Position numbers and translations under genes: made by a program
Shown here: positions 48,060 to 60,174 of the stretch, one piece after another
Layout: the number at the start of each line of letters is the position of its first letter
Numbering within the stretch: position 1 is the stretch's first letter
Source of the DNA: Akanthomyces muscarius
Lineage: Eukaryota; Ascomycota; Sordariomycetes; Hypocreales; Cordycipitaceae
Length of the DNA stretch: 64,000 nucleotides
Assembly: GCF_028009165.1 (NCBI RefSeq)
Contig: NC_079242.1
Coordinates: forward strand, 4,712,001 to 4,776,000
Direction: 5' to 3'
Notes under the pieces: generated by a model
What the model was told of the DNA's origin: nothing
The model's input: only the letters and a program-made list of their open reading frames with translations
Database searches by the model: none

Positions 48060-49150
48060 GGCAATCGTGTGATGAAACTCAGAGATGCAATCTCTGATAA
48101 ATTGATGGAAAAAGAAGAAGCCTTTCTCAAGAACTTTTCAGCTGCGGGGAGAGCTATAGCTATGTACGGGCGCTCTCTGCGGAGCGTCGCACCGGGCAGC
48201 GGAGGACAGCCCGTAGAGAGATTGAGCCGAGGCCGACGGAGCTGCTTTATTGGAGTCTCCCTCCGCATCGGGCGGGCCGCCAGCTTCTAATCAATGCGCC
48301 AACTCGGGATGCCCAGAGATCGAGCGCGGCGGTTTGGATTATTTTCGCATCAATGCCAAGATGCCCAAGACTGGGGTTTGCCAAGTTTCCTTGGCTGACT
48401 GCCTGTCAAAGCCAGACATTTTGCGTGTCCAACACGCGTTTTAACGATGTCGCTGCCGGACAGACTCACCACCAGTTTAAGCGCCACCAGGTGCAGGCGT
48501 TCCCATCACATGCAAGTTTATAGCAGTACCTAGGCAGCTATGGTGGAAGCATTATAATCAAACTCGTACGGGCGCGCCACAGCCGCTGCTGCCCTCACAA
48601 CAAGTAACCTCTTTTTAATGCCAAAGTCCGCAATTCTCCACGTCAACGGCTTTTATGTTTTGTAAACTTATTTCTATCGATTACTCTTGAAACATTGCCT
48701 GATAACGCCCCATGAACATCCGCGCAGTGTAGGCTTGTAGAGGCTAGTGCTTAGCGGCACGCTCCACGACTCCAACCCTGTACAAGCTTCGACCTCCAAC
48801 ACTTCTAAGACGCATTACTGTACATGGTCCGAATCCACAACGGTCGCCAATCGACATTTTTAGGATGGTGTATTAAGGCAGGACTGACTATCAGGTGCAG
48901 CCGAAGGCTTATCCTCGGCGACCGTCTGATCACACAAATGCCCAATACTATTAATCAAAATAGCTACTAAGTTTAAACAGATTCTGACCTAAAAATTTGC
49001 CAGACTTACCTACCGCACTATATCTTGATATTCCCTCCCTCTTTTATTATACAAATGCATAACCGTGTATAGAATATATTAAACAGATACAAACCCAATC
49101 TGAAGATAAGGGGCCCTCTCTGGTCAATTGCGAGTCAACCAGGGGCTTGA
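48060..49150. other. Intergenic, start of the gene-poor right island
   Basis: Promoter side of the aldehyde dehydrogenase gene and 3' flank of the enterotoxin-like gene. AT-rich towards 49 kb. No gene seen. Confidence 0.5.
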
Positions 49151-50856
49151 TTACCGTGCTATCGAGCCACACCGTAGAGCCCATCTATCCTCCTTCTGGC
49201 ATGCCCGACATGAAGCTTCAGCCTTGCCATTCTCATCGTAGTAAACAAGCGCGGATGACACCAGGTCCCAGCCCGAGGGCCTAGACGTCTGCAAACCGGC
49301 AGTTGACCAGCATAGTTCGGTGCCACTCAGCGCCAAGTCGTTCTGAAAGAGTTCACCGTAAAGCCCCATAACCTCCATAGCCTCCTCATTAGCCTCATCA
49401 TCTTTCGCAATGACGCTCGCGGGTACACTTTCGCCATTATTAGTCACTCCGTAATTGACCCCCTCACCAGCCCGCGCTGCCTCGGTGGCGAAGACCTCGA
49501 GCTCCGCAGCCTTGTCGCGGAACACATAGCAGCGTTGCAACATCTCAAACTGGACAGCATCACTTGTTGAAGCAGTCTTCTCAATCACCTCACAGGCTCT
49601 CAGGACCTGGTTGAGCCCTTCGAGTCTCAGGTCTGCGTCATCATGCTTTGGCGGGTTCTCGCTCTCCCTCAGCCGTTGGCAAGCTCTGTCGACGCTATTA
49701 GGATGCCGCTGTTCGCCTCTAAGCCAGCAGATGATTCTCAGCTTGAGTACGTTTCCGTGTATTTCGGGCACTTGCTCTCCACCAATCGATTTCTGAAGGC
49801 TCGCCATCGAGTCGTCGAACCAAGTCACGCCTCGGCCGATGGGGTTGTCCCATTTTTTCACCATGTCCAGAACATCATGCGCGTACGGAGAAAGTACCTG
49901 AAAAGCTAGCGCCGAGCCTATCTTGGCACCTGATCGGAAACGGGACTTCGATTGACTCTTGGGTTTACTTCGGTCTGGTCCGTCTATCGACTTCTCATTA
50001 GCAACTTTTGGCGTCAATCGTTGGAAGTGATGGCTTTACCTCGCGAACCGCTTTGTCCCTTCCTGCCCTTGGCCTCGTCAGGCCTTGCCCCGGCAACAGC
50101 TTTGGCCGGGTCACACAGCGTCCGCTTTCGGCCCAAGCAAGGAGGCAATGATTTTGCACGGTAGAATTCATTCACAATCTTCTTGCCCTTTGCACCAGGG
50201 TCGTCCCTTGATACCTCGTAGGCGAAAACTATGCTCTGGGCAGCGACAGGCCCAGCCGCCGCAAACTCCAGGTTTCGGCGAACTGCAGGATTCTTCTGTG
50301 GCGGGAAGATGCCGGGGACCCAGTATCCGTCAGGCATGCCTTCTGGCGCAATGACATAGATGTAGCCCTTTTCTACCTTTGCGTCCGTTCGGCCGAATGC
50401 GTACATCTCAGCCGCCGAAGGAGACCGGCTGACAGAAACGAAACCCGAGTTGCCCGTAAAGCTTAGATGATGCTGGAGGTTCATGTCTCTCCCTTGAGGT
50501 GTGAACCCTTTCTGAAATATCTCAGAGTAGGGGCGAGGATCTCCACGGTAAAAGAGGCCATGTTCACCCAGGCCGGGTATCTTGGCCTTGGAGGCCTCGA
50601 CTGCCGAGATAGTCACAGGGGTGTCATGTTTATCACGCCGAAAGATGTCCCTTGCCCCGTCGCTGAAGTTGAGCGCGCCAACTCGCCCATTTCTCCACGA
50701 AAGAATATCGAAAATTGGCTTGATGATGATATTGCCTTCAACTTTGACACCATCAACTGAGAGCACATTGCTTTCGTCAAGCTCAGGCACATTTGGCGGC
50801 TGGGGAGTAGCCAAGGCGCGGATAGCACAGAGTGCGACTATCTGGAGCCCTTTCAT
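49151..50856 (-). CDS. Secreted heat-labile enterotoxin A chain-like ADP-ribosyltransferase
   Basis: Two exons (50856-50040 and 49983-49151), joined by a 56-bp intron with a GCTAAT branch site, give about 549 residues. The second part has no ATG of its own and the join is in phase. A signal peptide (residues 1-17) precedes the region resembling the Enterotoxin_a family: LFYRGDPRPYSEIF with the NAD-contacting Arg at 104, the Ser-rich strand FVSVSRS (139-145), the YIYVIAP strand, and a Glu at 197 in RRNLEFAAAG where the catalytic Glu would fall. The usual preceding Glu/Gln of the E-x-E signature is Asn here. The remaining C-terminal 300 residues are polar and helical, unlike the short A2 linker of bacterial toxins. 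Such genes are expanded in insect-pathogenic Hypocreales; host targets are unknown. Confidence 0.8.
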
Positions 50857-53317
50857 CTCGTATTAGTTGTCTCAAAGGCACCTCTGTGTCGACTGTATGT
50901 TGAGAGACGTGTGATGGGTTTGAAAGCTTGTGCCTGACGTATATCGCAACTCATCTTTTCGAGCAGCCGATGCCAGCCTTATATCTTCTACTGGAACAGG
51001 CTGAAAGTTATCGCATTGTTCATAATCTCAAATCTGATTTTTGACACCGTTCGGTAGTTTGCGAGGGAATACGCAATTGAACGGGTACACCGAGCGGACC
51101 CCTATAATGTGTGGTCCGTGGTCCCGCTCTGTTGCACGGTTGACTTGTTGGAAAGAGGTAGACGCAGACTGGGCATCCTCTATCCCCGTTTTTGAGCACT
51201 TCATCCTGGTTCTTTTTGTTGCTTTGACAAGGTAGATTTTGTAAGCGTAGAGCAGCGCGATGTTTCACCAGTAGGCAGTTGACAATTGATATGGCTATAA
51301 GCGCAGAGGAAATCTCCCGCGCATGAAGGCTGGGCTACAGTAAGGGAACACGTGATAGGGTACTGACACGGCAAACTCGCATGGGCCTGTCGAGTCATGA
51401 TCGGACAGCTGCCGAACGCGCTTCATCAAACATCTCCACGGAGCGTCAAGCAATTGCTTGGTGTTCCCGCAAATGAGAGACTCAATGAGTCTGGCTGTAT
51501 CCGTATCCTGGGCGGGAATTGGACCCTTTTTTTCATTGACGTATCCCATTAGGCCCATTTCTCAGTCAGTAGCTACCGGAACAGGCTATATTCCCGTCTC
51601 TAACCCAATCACCGGCCTATGTCCCCTGTTCAGATCCTCTCGGAACGCGCCCCGTTTCCACCAAATAAGCACCCTGGTGCGCGAGACGCGTCATAATAAT
51701 GTCCTGATCTTATTCTCTATAAATGTCGTGTAAATGCCGATCGTGACACATCTTGCCGTGGTCGGCCAGCAAATCCTGTAGTCGTTGCATAACTTCTAGA
51801 CATCCTGGTCGACGCAGTGCTGAGCTAGTAGGGGCCTACAGAGGCGTTGAAAGAGCCTTCCAGTCTATCCGCGCTAGAATAAGTAATGTCGTACCTTTTT
51901 TCTGCTGTTTTATTACTGCTAAGCTGGAAATTAACCTCTGCGCAAAACTTAGTAAGCCACTCATGATTTGGTTAACCGCAAGGATGTGCTTGCACTCACT
52001 AGTGCTGTGTCCCTGTAGTTAAAGCTTGGCCCTGCCAGAGTCCTGCCACGAGCCAAGAACATTATTGACGTGGACAGGCCCGTGTCTAAATCTTGCTGAC
52101 TGGCCTATTCAAGTTGAGTCCGTGTCCACCGCAGTTTTCGTCTTCTTCGTCTTCACACACTGGCTCGACTCAATCTCGAAAGGTTGCCTGCGGCGACGAT
52201 AGTGTAAGTATCGACTGTCTTCCTCTGTTACTCCAGGGCTGTCACCCTTCGGAAGATCGTAAGCACTCAAGGGGCTTATTTGCCCAGCTGCCGGTGCCGC
52301 CTCGAGACTGAGTTGCATTGAAATGCTCATCACCGGCAGAGTTGAACCATCCTAAGCCGGGAGCAGATGGCGGTCGCACGGCTCGTCTCGTAGGTGCCGA
52401 GAGCCCGCAATATATTTACTTCGCCAAAGGCCAACATTCATCCAGCCTGAGATACCATGTAAGATGCCATACGCAGTCTGATAAAGCGACACGGTACTGT
52501 AATTCTTTCATCAAACTGTTCCTCAACCTTGATGAGACGTGCGTAGTGCTCACACAAATATCCTGGGTAGGGTCGAAAAAAAAGGGCGAAGCTTTGCTGC
52601 TATATACCTAGCATCTTTGACCGTCGCTTCACGTGTCGCTGAAGTCTTTGGTGGAACTTTTGTTTTTTCTGTAGGGTAAAGACTTTCCCAAATCGACCTG
52701 CCGGGAAAGGCCGTGGCGTCGCCCAACACGAGGCTAACAGCTGCCATTGCCACAAAACAACGCTTGCGGCGCCACTGCTGACGGCCTTTTTATTATTCAC
52801 GAAACAGCATTTACCGGTCAAGATGCTCGCCTCGTTTTTTCTTCTTCTTCTTTTTTTGCAAATCTGCGGGCAGGCGGAAAGCCCGTTGTATCCCCTGCTT
52901 CCCCGTCGCTGACAGGCACGCGTTGCATGGCCCTGGTTCCGCTGTGCGGGTGCGATATCCGTATTATGTGAGCATATACAAGAAAGTTTTTCTTGTCCGG
53001 GAGGAAAAAAGGATTTCCTGTTTTCAGACAAGTCTGTTATCAATCGTTTCTATGACCTAGATACTTGGACAACTGCCACCCCGCCGCCACTACAAAGACA
53101 GTTCGTTTAAACTATCTCGGGGATCCCCAGACTCAGCCCTAGCGTCGAGGTGGCGTTGGTCAGACACAAACCCATTACACATTTTAACTTGCGATAGAAC
53201 CACCGAATTCAACTTTGATATTACTTCATCTGTCTTAGCTTGCGGCACCAGTTGAGCCCTGGATAGTTTGTCCGAGCTAGCATCCTGCATGACCCCCAAC
53301 AACCTAGCCCACCCACC
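50857..53317. other. Intergenic, 2.5 kb
   Basis: No supported gene. Open frames are short, AT-rich and without domains. The right end is the promoter of the small secreted peptide gene. Confidence 0.45.
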
Positions 53318-53327
53318 TATATATATG
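53318..53327 (+). promoter_or_regulatory. TATA box of the small secreted peptide gene
   Basis: TATATATATG lies about 85 bp upstream of the ATG at 53412, and the leader between them ends in an A-rich run. A strong TATA element fits a highly or conditionally expressed secreted-peptide gene. Confidence 0.5.
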
Positions 53328-53411
53328 CAACCAAGCTGCCGCCCTCCATAGCGTAGACCTTTACAGTCAAAGTTTCTACGAACTCGGAAAAAAAAACAGT
53401 CTACATTCATC

Positions 53412-53616
53412 ATGAAGTTCTCCATCGTTGCCCTCCTGAGCGTCGTCTCTCTCGTCGCTGCCACCCCCATCGACAACTCTGCTGTAAGCACTATACCGCA
53501 ATCTACAATTGCCCGCGCCGAGCAAGGCGGCTAACAAAAGTTCCTACCAACAGGCCATGGTCGATGCCCGTGACTGCGTCTGCCCCCCTCACGTCGCCTG
53601 CGGCTGCGCCAACTAA
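53412..53616 (+). CDS. 44-residue Cys-rich secreted peptide
   Basis: Two exons (53412-53483, 53554-53616) with a 70-bp intron that has GTAAGC donor, GCTAAC branch site and CAACAG acceptor. The product begins with a textbook signal peptide (MKFSIVALLSVVSLVAATP), then a short acidic spacer (IDNSA, AMVDARD) and a C-terminal core with four cysteines in C-x-C-x6-C-x-C order (DCVCPPHVACGCAN). The mature peptide would be about 26 residues. A TATA box, an A-rich leader with the ATG in a CATC-ATG-AAG context, and the well-formed intron support a real gene despite its size. I do not recognise the family. An effector, toxin-like peptide, pheromone-like or antimicrobial role is possible; none is shown. 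Confidence 0.75.
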
Positions 53617-53825
53617 GTTACTAGCTAGACTATACTAGGTTTTCTCCCGGGATGAATAAAATGTCTCTGTGCTACTACTGTCCACTGTCGCTTTAAATCG
53701 ATGTGCAATCGGTGCAACATATACAAACGACCGCGATGCTACACTACAGAGATGCCGCTTGAGATGGAACAACTCATCGAGACATACACTGCGAGTGGTT
53801 CGTAACGCCACGGCAGCAGCGGCCT

Positions 53826-55567
53826 TTACTGTTGAATCTTCTTGAACAGCACTTTTCCATCCTCGATCCCAAGCATGGGATTCGTAAAATCCACTTCTAG
53901 TGCCTCTGTCTTGCCGTCGATACCAACCTTGAACTCGGCTCGTAGTGTTGCCGACATGGCATCCTCGTCCAGGTCGATGGGTTTCATGCACGCCAACCAG
54001 TGCAGTCCTGTGGCGGGAACCAGCCGGATCCTCAACGGTACAAACGCATCTCGTCGTACCGCCTCCAATATGGTGTCGCCGCGCTGTGCCTTTTCTGCTT
54101 CTGGGTGCGACACCTCTGTAAATACCATCGTGCCGTATCCGGCGTCACGATACGCGCCGGTCAGCTCGCCCGTCTTGATGGGGCACGACATGGGCGTGTC
54201 GCCGAGGTTCGGAAAGAGCACTTCCATGGCAGTATCTTTGACGGCCTTGTATGTATCCTCCTCACTCCTCAAGCTAAATTTCCATTCGCAGACATCAGCA
54301 TGCTGTCAACTGTTATATTCTAACAAAGTTGTACTCACAGCGCGGAGAAATCCTTCCTCTCCCCGACAGGCACGCCAATCTTCTCGTCAATGAGCCTGTA
54401 CGCCAACGAGCGGCTGGAACAGTTGGACACGCGGTGCGCGTTGCCCGCAGCCACGAACCCAAACTTGAAGTCCGGCAGCCAAAACATCTCGCAGCCGTGC
54501 GTCATGGTCGCGCCGCTGTGCGAGTACAGCACATGGCCCTTGTAGACGGTGCGCTGCCAGCCGAGCCCGTACGTGGTGATGTCGCTGCCGTTGGCTGTCA
54601 TCGGGCTGATGATGATGCGCGGCTTCCTAATGTCTGCGTGCACCGCCGTCGAAAGCGGCTCGCCCTTGTTGAGCAGGCACCGCAGCCACTTGGCCGCGTC
54701 GCTGACTGTGGAGATGACGCCGCCGGTACCGCAAAACCCTTTCACTGTCTCCGAAGGCAGTGGCTCGTAAACCTTCTTCTCCGAATCCCAGCTGTAGCCT
54801 GTTGCGATTGTGTCGGATCCTGCCTCGGCCTCCTCGTTGCCCAAGAAGGTGGACTTCATGCCTAACGGGTGCCAAATGTGCTCGCGGAGGGCATCTCCCA
54901 GCTGCTTGCCTGCCACTGTTTCAACAGCATGCGAGAGCGCCATATACATGTGATTGCTATAGATAAAACGCCGGCGTGGCTCGTCACCCATGTTAAGGTG
55001 TCGCATCTGTCGGACGTGGTCACGTTGCGTCGCCGCACGCGTCGTGCCGTCAGGCAAAGTTACTTCCTTGAGCAACGCAATGTCATGTCGACCCATGCCA
55101 GTATTATGACATGATGCGTCTTCGACGGTGGCATGGTTGGTTGCCCAATCATCTTGCAACACAAAATCATCCCGAATCACAGAGGCCATGGTTGTGGACC
55201 AGCCCTTGTCTGCGAGAGTCGGATATTGCGTTTTGCTGTCAATCATCTTGGCGAGCAGTGCGCCGGTATGGGCTTTGGTGCAGGAGCCATTATACCAAAG
55301 AGTATCATTTGTGGCCTTCGTGTCGGGAAGGACGGCATGGCCAAAGCTCTGCAGAGCCACCGTGTAAGTTCGATGATCATCGAGGAAGGGGTTGTGGCAT
55401 ACCTCGGAAAATATCTCATCATCATCAATAACGGAAATTGACATTCCGGGGCAATTCCATGCCTCCAAAGTAGTTTCTACATGTTTTTTGAATTCTCCGG
55501 TAAAGGGATTGCTGGGTACCGTTACCGAGGGCATCGTGGTGACACTGGGCTCTTGGTCATCACCCAT
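53826..55567 (-). CDS. Beta-lactamase/penicillin-binding-protein-like serine hydrolase
   Basis: Two exons (55567-54339, 54273-53826) encode about 558 residues. The active-site serine lies in SCTK (SxxK, residues 95-98), the second motif is YSN (Y-x-N, 203-205), and the third is the HSG stretch in LYSHSGATMTHG. Supporting blocks are EHIWHPLGMKSTFLG and GFCGTGGVISTVSDAAKWLRCLL. No signal peptide is evident, so it is probably cytosolic. Fungal members of this fold include esterases, lactamases and transesterases of polyketide pathways, so the substrate cannot be assigned. The C-terminal 150 residues form a separate beta-rich domain typical of fungal homologues. It converges on the small secreted peptide gene with only about 210 bp between stops. 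Confidence 0.88.
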
Positions 55568-56818
55568 CTTCTTTTCGTGATGAAGGGAGAAAGACAGATT
55601 GCTGGACAGAAGAGACTGACATCGGGGGAGGTCTCATTTTAAAATTCTGTTCATTTTCCAACATATACGAGACTGTGTCGAAGCTCGCAGGATTGCGGGG
55701 TTGCGCCTTGCGGCAACCCGTCTAGACCCTGAATTGGCTGACCTGCCCCGACGTGAACGAGTAGAATCGTAGAAGTCCAATAATGAGCACCCGTTTCTGC
55801 ATTGGAGGCGCCACTAAGCTGACCATGTCGCAAGACTTTATACATGGACCGGCTCGTTATTGGTAGAGCTAACGAGGTAGACCATTTGGCGTCGCTGTGA
55901 GGCGGAGGGGTGATTAATTGCTACGTTCAGCCTCAGTCTGGTTTCCTTTGTGTGGCGCGGCTTGATATACCAGTAGCCCAGCAGAGCCTCTGAGCCTCTC
56001 AAATTCATACATAAGGCTGTGGGCAGCTCTACGCTCTGGTTAGATTGTGAATGCAGCCGCACTTTCAAATGGAGGAGCCGATGTTGTGGACTTCTAGCAC
56101 GATGGTGCTGCTGCAACTGTGCTCTACTTGTTCCTCGGCGTAAATAGCCGCGCAGACAGTTGTCGTCCGATATTTACACAAAATTCGGGGTACTGGTGAC
56201 ATTTTTGTTATGTACATCCATGCCATACCTTGTTTGTCGATTGCTGCCTCCGCAACACATGGCCCAACACGATTTCGCCGCGCGTTCTGGCAAATCTGGC
56301 TTGCAACCGACCGTTTGATTATTTTTTTCGAGAAACAATTATAGTAATGTCTACGTATCATTATCTCCCTGGCTGACTCCGCGAAATAGTGTAGTGGCAC
56401 CTGGTGATACCCTCACCTGCTCAGCGCCGATGCACTCTGGAATGCACCTTCGGAGCAGCCGCAGCTAAGGCGCACCCTTTCGTAGCACTCTTCCGGGAGG
56501 TTTGCAAAAGAGACCGCAAACACAATTCAAGAAAGGGATGATCCTATTTTTAGGGTGTAGTGCCGAGCTGAGCCCGTCGACGCAGTGTCTCAGATCGTGG
56601 CATTCCAGTCCCGGCGGCGCCGAAACCATCGCAACCAACTTGTCACTCTCCCAATCCGGTCGCTTATATATATATCGGACCTTTGACGTTTTCAAGGGCA
56701 TGTCTAAAGATTGTTTGCTCAAATCGCAACCTTTCTTATCCTCTGCCGCTCCGACTTCTCCAAATCCCTTTCCACACTCTCGAGCGCATATTTACACACT
56801 CTCATCACACAAGCCAAA
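55568..56818. other. Intergenic
   Basis: No supported gene. A TATATATATAT run at 56665-56675 may serve the small hypothetical gene downstream. Confidence 0.45.
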
Positions 56819-57166
56819 ATGTCTCTCATGATACGCATCCCTAGCCGGAATACCGATCGTCGCACGACGCAATACTCAACAGCGGGTTATTCGAGTGTTA
56901 GTGAGTTGGAGAATTGGCAGCTTCAGCCCCAGGAAAAGCATGCGACAAGAGGTCGTCGGTTTTCATCGCCGACTTCGGGCGACTCAGGAAGCGACGGTAT
57001 CTCTCTGCGACAGAGGCTCCAGGCTTTAACTCGCCAATTACGAAGGAGATCTCGCTGCTCACTACCACGCCGAAACTCTAGCTCTTCTCAAATACAGAAA
57101 GGGCCCGACTCAAATCGCCTGTCAGTATTGAGCAAATTCGCCAAGTTCGCCCACACGAGCGTGTAA
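56819..57166 (+). CDS. Small basic hypothetical protein
   Basis: An intronless 115-residue frame from ATG 56819, in a good start context (GCCAAA-ATG-TCT) about 144 bp downstream of a TATA run. The product is Arg/Ser-rich and without membrane segment or signal peptide; it contains SLRQRLQALTRQLRRRSRC (about residues 61-79), a likely basic amphipathic helix, and ends KFAKFAHTSV. Not recognised. The support is moderate: start context and composition are gene-like, but there is no homology or intron evidence. Confidence 0.4.
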   Translation: MSLMIRIPSRNTDRRTTQYSTAGYSSVSELENWQLQPQEKHATRGRRFSSPTSGDSGSDGISLRQRLQALTRQLRRRSRCSLPRRNSSSSQIQKGPDSNRLSVLSKFAKFAHTSV

Positions 57167-59211
57167 AAACATGAGTCAATGCCGCGTCAAGGCTGGCTCG
57201 CGAATTACAACATAGACAAAATGTCGACGTCACTAGCACATGCATCAGCGTCCATGTGCATTGTCTGTGCAACACCAAGCAGTGGTGGCAAATCCAGGGA
57301 CGGCGCCAAGGCGATTCAACAAACCGCCGGTTATATCTTCGTTCGCCGTACTAGCAATACTTTGGGACGATTTTCTACAGAGAACAGCGCTAGAATGCAC
57401 CGATTTGTACCCGCACGTGTTCCTGTCGATCGCAGCTGGACAAACGTGGCGCACCTCGAGTCCTGTCACATGCGAATGCATTATCAGATGAGCGCTCTGT
57501 TCTACTTGGGGGTCAAGCCACAAACCCAATTATTTATGTATCTAAAAATGCGAACGCATTTAACCACACTATCTTCAATGCAAACCTATCGATGCCTGAG
57601 TTAGTGCACACCCAAATGACAAGCCGTGCTGCATAGCGCCGTAATCGTCGTGCCTACGGAGTAGCGCTCTCACAGATGCGGCTGTACGGAGTCGAGAAAA
57701 ATCAAAAGAAACGCATCCCAGAAATGAACCCAGCTACGGAGTAGTATTCGTCCTTGTCCTTGTCTTCTATCGCCATTTTTCGTCCCGCTGTGGAGATGAC
57801 AGGGACCCAGCGAGTGTCTTGTCGGCTATATGCCCCTGCACGAGTCACAGCTCCAACGTAGCATGCTCGCGGAGCATAATTAAAAGCGAGAAAATCCGAC
57901 TCGGCAGCTGCCGGATAATCACTAATGCAACGCACATATCCCTCAGCACAATTGGTTTCTCTGCTCAGAGTCTTGTCAACGGCCGTGTGTACAAGTAGGC
58001 ACGTTGGCATGTGGACCGCCACGGTGCAGCACTGTTGTATGACGAGGGAGGCTGTACGATAGGATACGCCACAATGCTTATTTTAGGATGACGAGCACCA
58101 AATAGTGCAGCGGATATTGCGGCTTCTCACAGCCAAGGGCTTCCCGGGAATTTCCAAGATGGCGTTCAATGATGCGTCGACAAGATAATGACGGCTTGGT
58201 AGCGGAGGGGCCGGCTAGATGCCCTTGCAACTTGTAACTCATGTACCCGGCATGTCAGAAGCATCCCTATCAGTGCAAGCGTGGTGTAGCTCCTATCAAT
58301 GAATTGAGGCTCGGCGGCTGGCCCCGCCATGGCCAATTACGCCATCCGCTGCAGCATCGTGGCTTGCAGGGCTTGGGTGATAACCGGCAGACGGCGTCGA
58401 CCCGATATGATACTGTAGCAGGAGAAGAGACATTTCTGCCGCAAAAAAACAAGTCCGAAATCGTAGTGTCAGGAGAAGCCCGGATTTGCACCTGTATCAA
58501 AGCGATGCGAGACCCGTTGAAAGGTTTGGACAGCTGGACGATTGACTTTACGAGCACATGATAGATCTCTCTGGAAAGATAGAAAAGCACTTGTGACCCA
58601 CACAACTCCCAGAGGAGATGGGCACGGGCAGACCACGAGGACCGAAGCAGCGAAAGACAATGAGCCTGCCCTATCGCACTAGTCCCGACTGGTAGGGTCG
58701 TTGTGTAAAACAGGTGTTTCTTTCTAGTAATGACTTCTGGCATGTGATGGGCTCCAGTAAAAGGTTTTCTGACTTTGGTTGAGCAAAACTCCATTTCGGG
58801 TCGAGCTAGTCATGGTTTTCGCCTAGCCAAGCAAGGTCCCGGCGGAGCGCGGACCTTTGGCCTCGTGCAAAACCCGCCCACCCCGGCCTCAAAGCCCTGC
58901 TCGCCGTAATAAAACAAAAAGCAACGGGACGGGGGCGGCGGGATGACAACTGCTCCGTTGAACGTGGCCGGCGGCAGAGTCGGGTGACAAAGAGTTTTCG
59001 TAGTTCCCTCGTGTAATCGCGAAATATATAGCCCTGTCGGCCCGCCCTCGTCACAGAGGAAGCTCTTGTCGGAACACATATCCTTTAATAGTTTCTAATT
59101 ATACACAGAGCCTGTCAACAGTTACCAGACACAGCTCCCTGCCTGCACATCAGTTGCTACTAGTCTTGCGCCACATCGACACCACCACAACCACCACCCC
59201 ATACTACAGCC
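57167..59211. other. Intergenic, 2 kb
   Basis: No supported gene. Contains a cluster of the TACGGAGT(A) motif at 57655, 57685 and 57735. A TATA-like AATATATA at 59023-59030 precedes the GPI-protein gene by about 180 bp. Confidence 0.45.
57655..57743. repeat. Cluster of TACGGAGT(A) motifs
   Basis: TACGGAGTA occurs at 57655-57663 and 57735-57743, and TACGGAGT at 57685-57692. The same nonamer, in either orientation, occurs at 21347-21355, 60244-60252 and 62045-62053, always between genes. Confidence 0.5.
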
Positions 59212-60174
59212 ATGTCTCTAGCCCGTACAGCATTGCTGGCTACCGGCGCCGTGCTGGTCCAGCTTGCCGGCGCCGTCGACCTCAACGATCCGCTGGACGG
59301 CTGCCCTCGCGCCGCGCGGTCCATTGCCGAGAACCAAAGCGTCTTCAACTCGACGGGCGAGTCGTCCTTCAAGCTGCCCGGCCAGTCGGACGACTGGTAC
59401 CTCGCCCTGACGTTCCGCGACGAGCGCGAGCAGAATGCCCTCTACGGCACGTCGCAGACCCGCCAGACGCTCGGCGTCATTGTCAGCGTCCCCGAGAGCT
59501 TCCCCAACAGCGCGGCGGGCAAGGAGACCAGCCTCTGCGTGTACCGCCTCGAGCAGCAGAGCGCCACCGCCAACGAGCAGGCTTCGTGCTCGGGTATCCT
59601 CAGCGATGAGTGCATCAAGGCCCTGAACAGCGTCCCTGCCGCGAGTGACGGCTCCTGCCCGGTGCCCGACATTTCCGGTGCTTGTGGCGATGCCAAGGTT
59701 GTTGGATGTAAGTACCAAGCTTTCAATACAAAATAGGAACAAAGAAAAGCAACTTGCTGACATTGCGAAATAGCCACCTCCACACCTCTCGTCTTCAACA
59801 ACACGCTATGCTCTACAAATGCCACCATCCCCGACTCTGATGCCATCCCGGATGGCTATCAGAACTACGTCACCTTTGCGTCTGGGCAGCTCAACAAGAG
59901 CGACGACAGCAGGACGTCCTACACCGTCTACAACGAGCACATCCTGCGCCCTGCGCCCATTCTCATCACTGCCAAGTTTGGCGGTGAGGCCAATTCCACT
60001 ACTACCGGCAGCACTCAGTCCAAGCTGCTCTGCCTTGCGCCGAGCAAGGTCATCCAGGGAAGTCGCACTGCCGTGGTGAATTCCAGCGGCGCTACTGCCG
60101 GAGCCCTCCTCGGTGCTGCCAAGCCGGTGCTGCTAGTCAGCCTTGTGTCGAGCATCCTGGCGGCGGTGCTGTAA
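59212..60174 (+). CDS. GPI-anchored cell-surface protein of unknown function
   Basis: Two exons (59212-59707, 59774-60174) encode 298 residues. An N-terminal signal peptide (SLARTALLATGAVLVQLAGAV) and a C-terminal Ala/Gly stretch plus hydrophobic tail (LLVSLVSSILAAVL) after VVNSSGATAG give the typical GPI-protein layout. The ectodomain has about eight cysteines (for example SLCVYRL, ASCSGILSDECI, GSCPVPDISGACG) and several N-x-S/T sites. I do not recognise a named domain. It is probably a plasma-membrane or cell-wall protein. Confidence 0.82.

Noticed and set aside
57702..58022. 106-residue minus-strand frame
   Set aside because: Includes a TACGGAGTA repeat copy in its frame and has no domain, signal peptide or intron support.
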